Source of the DNA: Halobacterium noricense
Lineage (GTDB): Archaea > Halobacteriota > Halobacteria > Halobacteriales > Halobacteriaceae
Assembly: GCF_021233435.1 (NCBI RefSeq)
Contig: NZ_CP089468.1
Coordinates: forward strand, 930,001 to 994,000
Direction of reading: 5' to 3'
Length of the DNA: 64,000 nucleotides
Part shown: in pieces, positions 1-7,714 of the stretch
Layout of the letters: each line of letters begins with the position of its first letter
How positions within the stretch are numbered: the first letter of the stretch is position 1
Made by a program: the position numbers and the translations under genes
The notes under the pieces: model-generated
Database searches by the model: none
Told to the model about the DNA's origin: nothing
What the model saw: only the letters and a program-made list of their open reading frames with translations

Positions 1-1383
1 TCGTACTTCTACCCGCTGGGGACGGTCACGTCGGCGTTCGCGCACGCCAGCCTCGGCCACGTCACGGGGAACCTCGTCGCGACGGTTGCGCTCGCGCCGC
101 TGGCGGAGTACGCGTTCTCGCACTACCCGACTGAGCGCGGCGAGTCCTCGTTCGGCTCGTGGCGCACCAACCCCTACGTTCGCGCGCTCGTCGTCTTCCC
201 GGCGGCGGTCTTCGGCGTCGGCCTGCTGACCGGCGTATTCTCGTGGGGCGCGACAATCGGCTTCTCCGGTGTCGTGTACGCGTTCGCGGGGTTCGCGCTC
301 GTGCGCTTCCCGCTGGCGACCGTGCTCGCCGTGTCGGTTCGCGAGGTGCTGTCGCTCTTGTGGACGGTCGTCCACGACCCGATTACGTACGCCTCCGCGT
401 CGCCGTCGTTCTCGACGCCGTGGTGGGCCGGCATCTCCGTGCAGGGCCACCTCTTCGGCTTCCTCGTCGGCGCAGTGCTCGCCGCCGCGCTCGTCGTCCG
501 CCGCGAGAACCGCCCCTCCGCTGCCCGCATCTGGTTCGGCGCGGTCGTGCTCGCGGCGTCGATGTCGCTGTGGGCGGTGTGGTGGTACGGCGCTGCCGAC
601 GAGTACGTGCTCTTCCGCGCGCTCGGCGTGCTGCTGGTCGCCGCGCTCGCTGTCCTCCTGACTGCGGCCGTGCGCGCCGACACGAGCACGCTGTTCGGCG
701 ACGTCTCCACGCGGAAGGCCGCGTTCGTCGTGTTGCTGCTCCCCGTCGTGACGATGTCGATGGTCGCCGTGCCGGTGAACCTCACCACCGTCGCGGACGC
801 CGACCTCCCCGGCGACCCCGTGGAGATCCGCGGCTACGAGGTGACCTACGCCGAAGACGTCACCAACGAGCGCGTCTCCGGCGTGGACGTCCCGTACTTC
901 TCGCAGGCGACGAACGTCTCCGCGAGCGGCGTCATCGTCGCCAACCCCGAGCGCGACATCTGGACGCAGGAGGTGAGCGCGAGCAGACTCGGCTTCTACG
1001 GCGACCAGTCCGTCACCGTCGGCGGCGTCGGCTGGAAGGAGTCCGTCGGCGTCCACCGCCGCGGCTGGGTGCCCGCGGGCGCCAGCGCCGTCTACAACGT
1101 CTACGTCACGCCGCCCGAGGGCGAGACGCGCCACGTCTACAGCTCCGAGAACGCTACCGCGGACCCGGTCGTCGCCGGCCGACAGGTGCGCGTGACCTCG
1201 TCGAGCGGCGGCTTCGACCTCGACGTCCTGCGCAACCAGACCGTCGTCGGCTCGACGGGGATTCCACAGCAGAACGAGACCACTGACGCGGCCGGGCTGA
1301 CGTTCGTGCGGAACGGGAGTCGGGTGCTGACGGAGCACGAGAACACGACGATTCGCATCGCGAGCCGGGAGACCTACGAGTAG
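1..1383 (+). CDS. Rhomboid-family intramembrane serine protease, 5' truncated by window edge
   Basis: The reading frame is open from the first base, so the true start lies upstream. The visible 460 residues begin with a rhomboid-type stretch (HASLGHVTGN, residues about 15-24). A GFSG motif follows, with the candidate nucleophile Ser at about residue 89, and then a His in GHLFGF at about residue 150. This is the Ser/His dyad arrangement of rhomboid proteases, which cleave substrates within the membrane. Several hydrophobic helices span roughly residues 1-250. The last 200 residues form a soluble extension rich in beta-type sequence, probably facing outside; such an extension is not part of the minimal rhomboid core. 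The gene converges with the methyltransferase gene and their 3' ends overlap by 10 nt. The assignment rests on motif order only; a catalytically inactive rhomboid-like protein is the alternative. Confidence 0.75.
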   Translation, partial: SYFYPLGTVTSAFAHASLGHVTGNLVATVALAPLAEYAFSHYPTERGESSFGSWRTNPYVRALVVFPAAVFGVGLLTGVFSWGATIGFSGVVYAFAGFALVRFPLATVLAVSVREVLSLLWTVVHDPITYASASPSFSTPWWAGISVQGHLFGFLVGAVLAAALVVRRENRPSAARIWFGAVVLAASMSLWAVWWYGAADEYVLFRALGVLLVAALAVLLTAAVRADTSTLFGDVSTRKAAFVVLLLPVVTMSMVAVPVNLTTVADADLPGDPVEIRGYEVTYAEDVTNERVSGVDVPYFSQATNVSASGVIVANPERDIWTQEVSASRLGFYGDQSVTVGGVGWKESVGVHRRGWVPAGASAVYNVYVTPPEGETRHVYSSENATADPVVAGRQVRVTSSSGGFDLDVLRNQTVVGSTGIPQQNETTDAAGLTFVRNGSRVLTEHENTTIRIASRETYE

Positions 1384-1994
1384 TCCGCCCACTCGATGCG
1401 GAAGGCTTCGACGTCGAGGCGCTCGCGCTCGCTCGTGTGGAACTCGAACTGCCGCGCGACGTCGAGTTCCGCGGCGAACGCGTGCGTGACCTCGCCGCCC
1501 TCGTCGGCGGCGAACGACTCCACGAACGACTTGCTGCCGGCGTTGTGAATCGAGTAGGAGGCGCCGGCGATCTCGGCGGTCGCGACGAGGAACGCGCGGT
1601 CGGCGTGCTCGCTGCCGCGCTGGGCGCCGAACGGCGGGTTCATCACGACCGTATCCACCGTTTCCAGCGGCGGCCGCGTCGCGTCCCCGAGCAGCCAGTC
1701 GACGGCGACCGCGGGGTCGACGCGGGGTTCGTTCTCGCGCGCGACTGCGAGTGCGTCCGGGTCGCGCTCGACGGCGAGGACGCGCTCGGGATTTCGCGTG
1801 GCAGCGCCGAGCGCGAGCATCCCCGTGCCAGTGCCGAGGTCGGCGACCGTGCAGCCGGCGAGGTCGCCGTGGAGGTCCGCGAGGTGGAGGAGGTGGGCGG
1901 CGAGGTCGGCGGGCGTCGAGTACTGTTCGAGCGCGGCGCTCGGGTTGCGGAACCCTTCGACCGCCGAGAGGCGCTGTTCGAGCGCGCGCTTCAT
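1374..1994 (-). CDS. METTL5-like N6-adenine RNA methyltransferase
   Basis: A 206-residue class I SAM-dependent methyltransferase. Motif I is DLGTGTG (residues 52-58), the acidic residue of motif II follows in AVERDPD, and motif IV is NPPFG (119-123), the adenine-N6 type (N/D)PP(F/Y). An N-terminal EQYSTPADLAAHLL stretch is typical of the METTL5/YtfP-like archaeal family, whose eukaryotic member methylates an adenosine in small-subunit rRNA. The start ATG at 1994 gives the usual family length. It is convergent with the rhomboid gene. Role in rRNA modification is inferred from the family; the exact target is not visible. Confidence 0.8.
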   Translation of the reverse strand: MKRALEQRLSAVEGFRNPSAALEQYSTPADLAAHLLHLADLHGDLAGCTVADLGTGTGMLALGAATRNPERVLAVERDPDALAVARENEPRVDPAVAVDWLLGDATRPPLETVDTVVMNPPFGAQRGSEHADRAFLVATAEIAGASYSIHNAGSKSFVESFAADEGGEVTHAFAAELDVARQFEFHTSERERLDVEAFRIEWADYS

Positions 1995-2047
1995 ACCCGG
2001 GCCGAGGGCTCCGGGGGCGAAGAAAGCTCCGTCACGAAGAGAGCACG

Positions 2048-2434
2048 TCAGTTCAGGGAGAGGCCGTCGACGTCGACGGCGAGCCCGTCGCGGCGGGCGC
2101 GCTCGGCGACCGCGGAGAGCGCGGGGCGGACTTTCTCGGGGGCGGCGGCCTCGCGGACGTCGACGGTGAGGCGGTTCGCGCCGAGGAAGGAGGCATTTTC
2201 GACGAGTGCGCGGAGGCGGTCGGCCTCGCGCTGGGTGGCCAGCGAGCAGTCCTCGTCGAAGGCGGCGTCGACGGCGACTTCCGCGGGGACGTAGCCTTCG
2301 TCGGCGAGATCGGCGGCGAGCGAGCGCAGGTCCTCGCGGGAGGCGTTGGCGATGGCGGTGGCGTCGACGGTCACGGGGGTGGAGTCGGTGGGGCGACAGC
2401 CTTCGATGGGACTGGTTCGGCGTGACGTGCTCAT
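2048..2434 (-). CDS. Conserved haloarchaeal protein of unknown function
   Basis: A 128-residue soluble, acidic protein that I do not recognise. The reading frame is open up to 2464, but ATG at 2434 gives a typical haloarchaeal N terminus. The longer version would add ten atypical residues that overlap an A/T-rich promoter-like stretch (2450-2475). The sequence is an alpha/beta mixture (NRLTVDVREAAAPEKVRPAL near the C terminus) without cysteines for metal binding or obvious catalytic motifs. It lies 53 nt from the methyltransferase start on the same strand and could be co-transcribed with it. Confidence 0.65.
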   Translation of the reverse strand: MSTSRRTSPIEGCRPTDSTPVTVDATAIANASREDLRSLAADLADEGYVPAEVAVDAAFDEDCSLATQREADRLRALVENASFLGANRLTVDVREAAAPEKVRPALSAVAERARRDGLAVDVDGLSLN

Positions 2435-2510
2435 GCTACTCACACATACATGGTGGAAATACAAAAAGGTTTTCTAATGCTTAGTAGTAATACAGGCGCC
2501 GAACGGGTTA

Positions 2511-4049
2511 ATGTGCTCAGGCTTCCTTCCTGAGGTAATGCCTGTTGGGGACTGGAGCGAGGAATTTCGTAGCCGAACGATTCGCGTTCTCCACGCCGAC
2601 AGCGACGAGACGTTCGCCTCGCTCACAGCCTCCTACCTCGAACGAGGGACGGACCGGTTCGAAGTCACGCACACGGTGACGCGCGAAGACACCGTCGACG
2701 CGCTCTCGACGGCGGACGTCGACTGCGTCGTCTCCGCGTACACGTTCCCCGACGGGAACGGCATCGAACTCCTCAAGCGCATCCGCGAAGCCCATCCGCG
2801 ACTGCCGTTCATCCTCTACACCGGCAAGGGCAGCGAGGAAATCGCCAGCGACGCCATCTCCGCCGGCGTCACGGACTACATCCAGAAACGCGCCGGTGCC
2901 GAACAGTACGAAGTGCTCGCCAACCGCATCGAGAACGCCGTCGAGAAATGCCGCTCCGAGCGCGAACTCGCGGACCAAAACCGCCGCCTCGCAACGCTCA
3001 TCACCAACCTCCCCGGGATGGTGTACCGCTGCGAGAACGACCCCGGCTGGCCGATGGAGTTCGTCGGCGGCGAATGCGAGCAACTCAGCGGCTACGACGC
3101 CGCCGCGCTCGAACGCGGCGACGTCCGCTGGGGCGAAGACGTCATCCACCCCGACGACCGCGGGTCGGTTTGGGCGACCGTTCAGACGGCTATTGCTGAC
3201 GAGCAGTCCTTCGAGGTCACGTACCGCATCCGGACTGCCGACGGCGACCGGCGGCACGTCTGGGAGCGCGGCCGCGGCGTCCCCGACGAGAACAGCGACG
3301 TCGTGGCCATCGAGGGGTTCATCACGGACGTCACCGAGCACGTCGAACGCGAACGCGAACTCCGCCGCCAGCGCAACCGCCTCGACGAATTCGCGTCCAT
3401 CGTCAGCCACGACCTCCGAAACCCCCTGAACGTCGCTGACGGCCGCCTCGAACTCGCTCGCGACGACTGTAACAGCGAACATCTCGACGACGTCGCCGCC
3501 GCCCACGACCGCATGGCGGCGCTCATCGACGACCTGCTCGCGCTCGCGCGGTCGGACGCCGCCATCACCGACCCCGATAGAGTGTCGCTACACGACGTCG
3601 CGACGGACTGCTGGAGGAGCGTCGAGACACCCACGGCGACGCTGCGAGTCGACGGCGAAACGACGGTGTTCGCGGACCGCTCGCAGCTCCGCCGGCTCTT
3701 CGGGAACCTGTTCCGGAATGCTGTGGAACACGGTTCCACAGACCCCCAGAACGCGAAGCGTTCTGAGGATGCCGTCGAACACGGCTCGGCGCAGTCCGAC
3801 GACTGCGTCACGGTCCGTGTCGGCGACCTCGACGACGGCTTCTACGTCGAGGACGACGGCCCAGGCATCCCCGCCGGCGACCGCGAGCGCGTCTTCGAGT
3901 ACGGCTACTCGACGGACGACCGCGGAACCGGCATCGGGCTCAGCATCGTCGCGGAGCTCGTGGACGCCCACGGCTGGAGCATCGAGATTACTGACGGCGA
4001 AACGGGCGGGACGCGCTTCGAAATCACGGGCGTCGAAACCGCGGACTAG
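2511..4049 (+). CDS. Hybrid sensor histidine kinase: receiver-PAS-HisKA-HATPase, with palindromic insert
   Basis: A soluble 512-residue signalling protein. Residues about 22-140 form a response-regulator receiver, 160-290 a PAS fold, about 295-360 the HisKA dimerisation domain with phospho-acceptor His in SIVSHDLRNP, and 370-510 the HATPase (N-box NLFRNAVEHG, G1 DDGPGIP, G2 GTGIGLS). In the receiver the usual phospho-Asp (haloarchaeal VVSDY) is Ala (VVSAY, Ala76, codon 2736-2738), so it is unlikely to be phosphorylated normally. Directly after the N-box an extra segment repeats AVEHGS and coincides with two DNA hairpins (3721-3765). ATG 2511 is placed for a near-leaderless message; ATG 2538, just after GAGGT, is an alternative start. 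Confidence 0.9.
   Translation: MCSGFLPEVMPVGDWSEEFRSRTIRVLHADSDETFASLTASYLERGTDRFEVTHTVTREDTVDALSTADVDCVVSAYTFPDGNGIELLKRIREAHPRLPFILYTGKGSEEIASDAISAGVTDYIQKRAGAEQYEVLANRIENAVEKCRSERELADQNRRLATLITNLPGMVYRCENDPGWPMEFVGGECEQLSGYDAAALERGDVRWGEDVIHPDDRGSVWATVQTAIADEQSFEVTYRIRTADGDRRHVWERGRGVPDENSDVVAIEGFITDVTEHVERERELRRQRNRLDEFASIVSHDLRNPLNVADGRLELARDDCNSEHLDDVAAAHDRMAALIDDLLALARSDAAITDPDRVSLHDVATDCWRSVETPTATLRVDGETTVFADRSQLRRLFGNLFRNAVEHGSTDPQNAKRSEDAVEHGSAQSDDCVTVRVGDLDDGFYVEDDGPGIPAGDRERVFEYGYSTDDRGTGIGLSIVAELVDAHGWSIEITDGETGGTRFEITGVETAD
3721..3765 (+). repeat. In-frame 45-nt double-hairpin insertion in histidine kinase gene
   Basis: Two perfect inverted repeats stand in tandem: CTGTGGAAC/GTTCCACAG (3721-3729 and 3733-3741, loop ACG) and CAGAACGC/GCGTTCTG (3747-3754 and 3758-3765, loop GAA), separated by 5 nt. 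The unit is 45 nt and keeps the frame. The flanking codons for (N/D)AVEHGS occur at 3717-3737 and again at 3768-3788, so the protein carries an N-box-like duplication 17 codons apart. The same hairpin-5-hairpin layout and total length occur in the nitrite reductase gene at 30413-30457. Confidence 0.8.
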
Positions 4050-4050
4050 C

Positions 4051-5088
4051 TTACCAGGTGCCGTGGAACGTATCGAAGGAGAGGTCTTCGAGGGGCTTGT
4101 TGCCCACCGCAATCTCGTACTCGCCGGGGGTCACCATCGGCTTGTGGAACTGCGGGCCGTCGTCGGTCGTGATGCGCGGACAGCCCGTGTTCACGAACGC
4201 GTCCATGTCGAAGTTCCGGAGGCGGTCCGGCGTGACTTCGTCCATCGTGATGAGGTAGGCGTTGTCGTTGTTCTCCACGATTTCGTTGGCCTGGTCCCAG
4301 CGACCCTGCCCGATTTTCGTGCAGAAGATGACGCCCCACTTCTCGGCGCTCATCGCCTTGTGGACGGTGGCGTAGCGCTGCTTGAGGAACTTCTCCGTGT
4401 CAGCGACGGAGACGGAGTTGTTGACGGGGTCGGCGATGACGACCTTCTTCTCGGGGTGCTCCATCGCGAGGCCGAGCGGGTGGAACTTCCCGCCGCCGAC
4501 GTACAGCACCTGGTCGGCGTCGATGTCGGCGCTCGCGTAGTTGCAACCGAGCACCTGTCCCTCGTGAGTGAGGCGGTCGTCGCCCTTCCGGGTGTGGACC
4601 TCGTAGCCGCGGTCGCCCAGCCACGCTTTCATCTCCCCGAAGAGGTTCATGTGCTGGGCAGTCGTGACGAGGCCGACGTCTTCCTCGTCGAGCTCCTCGA
4701 CGGCCTGCTCCATGATGGGTTCGACGTCGACGTTCGAGAACAGCGGCACGTAGATGATCTTCTCGGACTCCTTCATCGGGGAGTGGCCGAAGTGGACGAA
4801 GACGTCCGTCCGCCGCATCATGTACGTGTCGAGGTCGCAGGCACCGTAGCACGGCTGCCCCGAAATCATGACACGCGTGTCGTCGGGGAGCAGCTTGCGG
4901 AGGTCGTCGGCGACTCCGGGCGCGCTGCGCTTCAGCCCCTCGGGGAACTGCAGGCCGACCTTCTCCGCGTCGCGCTCCTCGACCGCCTCCACGATGCGGT
5001 CGAGTTCGTAGTCCCACGTTCGGTCGTGTTTCAGGGAGAGTCCGGTGTTCCGGAGGTCTCCCGCCGAACGGGTCTCTTCGTGGCTCAT
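4051..5088 (-). CDS. dph2: Diphthamide biosynthesis enzyme Dph2 (3-amino-3-carboxypropyl transferase)
   Basis: A 345-residue archaeal Dph2. This noncanonical radical-SAM-type 4Fe-4S enzyme transfers the 3-amino-3-carboxypropyl group of SAM to a histidine of elongation factor 2, the first step of diphthamide synthesis. The cluster cysteines are visible, one in each of the three domains: QPCYGACD (Cys80/Cys84), LGCNYAS (Cys183) and NTGCPRI (Cys304). Length matches the archaeal family. The gene is convergent with the kinase gene and divergent from the YlbF-like gene, with about 100 nt between their starts. No sign of decay. Confidence 0.95.
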   Translation of the reverse strand: MSHEETRSAGDLRNTGLSLKHDRTWDYELDRIVEAVEERDAEKVGLQFPEGLKRSAPGVADDLRKLLPDDTRVMISGQPCYGACDLDTYMMRRTDVFVHFGHSPMKESEKIIYVPLFSNVDVEPIMEQAVEELDEEDVGLVTTAQHMNLFGEMKAWLGDRGYEVHTRKGDDRLTHEGQVLGCNYASADIDADQVLYVGGGKFHPLGLAMEHPEKKVVIADPVNNSVSVADTEKFLKQRYATVHKAMSAEKWGVIFCTKIGQGRWDQANEIVENNDNAYLITMDEVTPDRLRNFDMDAFVNTGCPRITTDDGPQFHKPMVTPGEYEIAVGNKPLEDLSFDTFHGTW

Positions 5089-5189
5089 TACACCGCGATA
5101 CAGGCTTCGCTCGTTTAACCTCGGCGGTTCCGGGGGCGACCGCCCCCGCTTCCGGCAGCTTCAAACCGACCGAGCGCCAACCGCCAGGC

Positions 5190-5588
5190 ATGAGCGTCGA
5201 CTCCGACTCCGCGGCCACGACCGGCACCACGAAGGCCGACGACATCGCCCGCCAGCTCGGCGAAGCCATCGAGGCATCCCCCGAGTACCAGCGCTACGAG
5301 GAGACGAAGGCCGCCGTCGAGGAGAGCGAGGAAGTCCAGCAGCGCATCAGCGAGTTCGAGGACCTCCGCCAGGAGTTCATGCTCGCGCGCCAGACCGGCG
5401 ACGCCACCCAGGAGGACGCCAAGAATGTCGAGGACGCCCAGAAGCGCCTCCACGAACACCCCGTGATGGCGGAGTACCTCGACGCCCAGGACGAACTGGA
5501 AGCCAAATTCGAGTTCCTCAACGACCTGATCTCGGAGCCGCTGGACGTCGACTTCGTCGGCGAGTCCGGCGCGTGCTGTCAGGACTAG
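5190..5588 (+). CDS. YlbF/YmcA (Com_YlbF) family protein
   Basis: A 132-residue, almost entirely alpha-helical acidic protein. It has the YlbF pattern: an A-R-x-L-G-x-A-I-x-x-S-x-E-Y motif (residues about 20-35), then the V-x-x-R-I-x-x-F segment and a Q-x-x-L-x-x-x-P-x-x-x-x-Y-L-x-A-x-x-E-L motif. In Bacillus, YlbF and YmcA belong to a complex that influences RNase Y and developmental regulators; the archaeal role is not established. A C-terminal CC pair (GACCQD) might bind a metal. The 3' end overlaps the stop of the convergent HTH regulator by 4 nt. Confidence 0.75.
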   Translation: MSVDSDSAATTGTTKADDIARQLGEAIEASPEYQRYEETKAAVEESEEVQQRISEFEDLRQEFMLARQTGDATQEDAKNVEDAQKRLHEHPVMAEYLDAQDELEAKFEFLNDLISEPLDVDFVGESGACCQD

Positions 5589-6037
5589 TCTTCGCCGCCG
5601 TACTGTTCGCTGATAGCCGCTTCTTCGGCCGCTAGCTTCTCGATGCCCGTCTTGAGCCCGTACGTGAGCACGGTGTGTCCGAGGTCCGTGAGCGTGTAGT
5701 AGGAGTACGGCTGTTCGGTGCCCGTGTTGGGGTCCCGGCGGTTCCGAACGAGCCCCGTGCGCTTGAGCTTCCGGAGGTGGTAGTGGAGGTCGTTGCCCTC
5801 GCGGTCGAGGAGGTCGGCGAGTTCGCCGGTGGAGAGTCGTTCGACCTCGCTCAGCGCGGTGAGGATGCTGAACGCGGGTTCGCCGGACGCGACGTCGTAC
5901 ATTTCGAGGTACTCCTCGCGCGTGAGGATGCTGTCCTCGGGGAGGTCGACGTCGGGGGCGTCCCGCTGGTCGCCGTCCCGGCCGTCGTCGTCCCGCAGTA
6001 CGCCGCCGTCGGCGCGCGTCGTGGATTGGTCGTTCAT
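5585..6037 (-). CDS. ArsR-like winged helix-turn-helix transcriptional regulator
   Basis: A 150-residue protein with a disordered, Asp-rich N terminus (1-45) and a winged HTH at about 50-125: ILTALSEVERLSTGELADLL is helix 1 to the recognition region, LHYHLRKLKRTGLV the recognition helix, and YYTLTDLGHTVL the wing and following helix. This pattern is widespread in haloarchaeal regulators. No metal-binding Cys motif is visible, so the signal is unknown. It is divergent from the gene at 6135, and the gap holds A/T-rich boxes on both strands (TTAAACATTC near 6074, GATTTAAG near 6112). Confidence 0.8.
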   Translation of the reverse strand: MNDQSTTRADGGVLRDDDGRDGDQRDAPDVDLPEDSILTREEYLEMYDVASGEPAFSILTALSEVERLSTGELADLLDREGNDLHYHLRKLKRTGLVRNRRDPNTGTEQPYSYYTLTDLGHTVLTYGLKTGIEKLAAEEAAISEQYGGED

Positions 6038-6134
6038 GGCTTCCCCGTACTGGTCGCTTCGCCACGAACCGGGTTAAACATTCTTACTGTGGCGGAAGTG
6101 GAGCGAGGCCGGGATTTAAGGCCGCCACCCGGGA

Positions 6135-6746
6135 ATGCCCGACGAGATGCGCGAGCGCCTCCGCGACGCCCTCGAAGACAGCGAGTACGTCTCCCACGAG
6201 GCCAGCAAACCCGAGTTCCTGGTCTACCTGATGGGGCCGTACAAGTCCTTCCCCCCGTACGAGTCGCCGCCGATGGGGACCGACGTCGCGACGACGCGGC
6301 CGACGCTCGACGAAATCGACGAGCGCCTCGCCGCCGGCGACCTCCAACTCGACGCCGACGAGGCGCTGGCGCTGCTCGTCTCGCTGCGCCGCGACCTGCG
6401 CGCCGACACCGGCGTGAATGCCTTCCTCGCGACGGACCCCGAGATTTCCCTCCACGAGATGGACGCCGCCACCCAGAGCATCGAGTTCACGAAGGCGGCG
6501 ACCGCGACCGTCTTCGTCGCGCCGGCGATGGGCGACAACCTCGGCGTCGGCATCGAGGTCGGTTCCGTCTGCGAACACCTCGACGAACGGCCGCTCCTGG
6601 AAGACGTGGTGTTCTACGGGGAGGCCGACGTCGACAGTTCGATGGTCGAAGCCGTCTCCCAGCGGTGGCACGTCACCGTCGACGAGTTCCGCAGCTACGA
6701 CGACCTCTACCGGGCCGTCCGCACGCACCTCCGTGCAGTCGCCTGA
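6135..6746 (+). CDS. Conserved haloarchaeal protein, unknown function
   Basis: A 203-residue soluble acidic protein. It starts with a YLMGPYKSF segment (residues about 31-39), which recalls nucleotide-sugar or deoxyribosyltransferase-like Rossmann folds (G-P motif). The rest alternates helix and strand and ends in a DEFRSYDDLYRAV helix. The fold suggestion is mine and weak. A GATTTAAG box sits about 22 nt before the start, so the message is probably leaderless. The gene lies 44 nt before the hydrolase gene on the same strand and may share its transcript. Confidence 0.65.
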   Translation: MPDEMRERLRDALEDSEYVSHEASKPEFLVYLMGPYKSFPPYESPPMGTDVATTRPTLDEIDERLAAGDLQLDADEALALLVSLRRDLRADTGVNAFLATDPEISLHEMDAATQSIEFTKAATATVFVAPAMGDNLGVGIEVGSVCEHLDERPLLEDVVFYGEADVDSSMVEAVSQRWHVTVDEFRSYDDLYRAVRTHLRAVA

Positions 6747-6790
6747 CCCGACCCCGGAACGCTTAGGGGCGACGCGAGTGACCCGTCAGT

Positions 6791-7633
6791 ATGGTCCACT
6801 CCGACTGGGGCGACTGGCTGCCGACGGCCGTCGAGCAGTCCACGCCCGCTGGCGTCGCGGTCTGGTATCTCGGTTGCAACGGCTTCGTGCTCAAGGGCGA
6901 GGACGGAACGACGCTGTTCATCGACCCCTACATGGGGACCGGTTCCCCGCCGCGCACCATCCGGATGATTCCGGTGCCGTTCGACCCGCGGGACGTCACC
7001 GAGGCCGACGCCGTGCTCGCCACCCACGAGCACACCGACCACGTGCACGGGCCGAGCCAAGCCCCGATTCTCGCCGAAACCGGGGCACAGTTCTACGCGC
7101 CCGACGACTCGCTGGCGGTCGCGCGCGGCGAGGAGGCGTGGGACGACAACTACGCCGTCGACACCGACCAGTACAACGAAGTCGCGGAGGGCGATACGTT
7201 CGAGGTCGGCGAGTTCACGATTCACGTCGAACCCGCCCACGACCCGGACGCAACCCACCCCGTCTCGTACGTCATCGAGCACGACGCGGGCACCATCTTC
7301 CACGGCGGCGACACCAAGCCCAGCGACGAGTTCGAGCGGCTCGGCCGCGAGTACGACGTCGACCTCGGGGTTCTGGCGTTCGGCGCTGTCGGCAACGTCC
7401 CCGACAAGCAGAGCCGCGAACCGAAGCGCACGCGCTGGTACAACGACGAGAATCAGGTCGTGAAGGCCGCCAGCGACCTCCGCGTCGACCGCCTGCTCCC
7501 CTCCCACTGGGACATGTGGAAAGGCCTGACGGCGGACCCGAAGGCGCTACACCACCACGTCCGGAGTTTCGCGTTCCCGCGCCGCCTCGAGCTCGTGGAA
7601 ATCGGCGACCGCGTGGACGTGACAGACGAGTAA
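6791..7633 (+). CDS. Metallo-beta-lactamase-fold hydrolase (UlaG-like)
   Basis: A 280-residue enzyme of the MBL fold. The zinc motif is THEHTDH (HxHxDH, His79/His81/Asp83/His84), with further candidate ligands in HVEPAHDP, FHGGDTKP (Asp) and LPSHWDMWKG (His). The N-terminal VWYLGCNGFVLKGEDG followed by FIDPYM resembles UlaG/L-ascorbate-6-phosphate lactonase-like and related hydrolases rather than beta-lactamases. The substrate cannot be told from sequence. The start ATG at 6791 fits the family. Confidence 0.85.
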   Translation: MVHSDWGDWLPTAVEQSTPAGVAVWYLGCNGFVLKGEDGTTLFIDPYMGTGSPPRTIRMIPVPFDPRDVTEADAVLATHEHTDHVHGPSQAPILAETGAQFYAPDDSLAVARGEEAWDDNYAVDTDQYNEVAEGDTFEVGEFTIHVEPAHDPDATHPVSYVIEHDAGTIFHGGDTKPSDEFERLGREYDVDLGVLAFGAVGNVPDKQSREPKRTRWYNDENQVVKAASDLRVDRLLPSHWDMWKGLTADPKALHHHVRSFAFPRRLELVEIGDRVDVTDE

Positions 7634-7714
7634 CTGACGCCGCGAGTCGGCGGGTAATTTAAGTCCTCGTCCGCGTAGGTGGTGGTATGCACGACCAACC
7701 CGCGGGTGGTTCCG

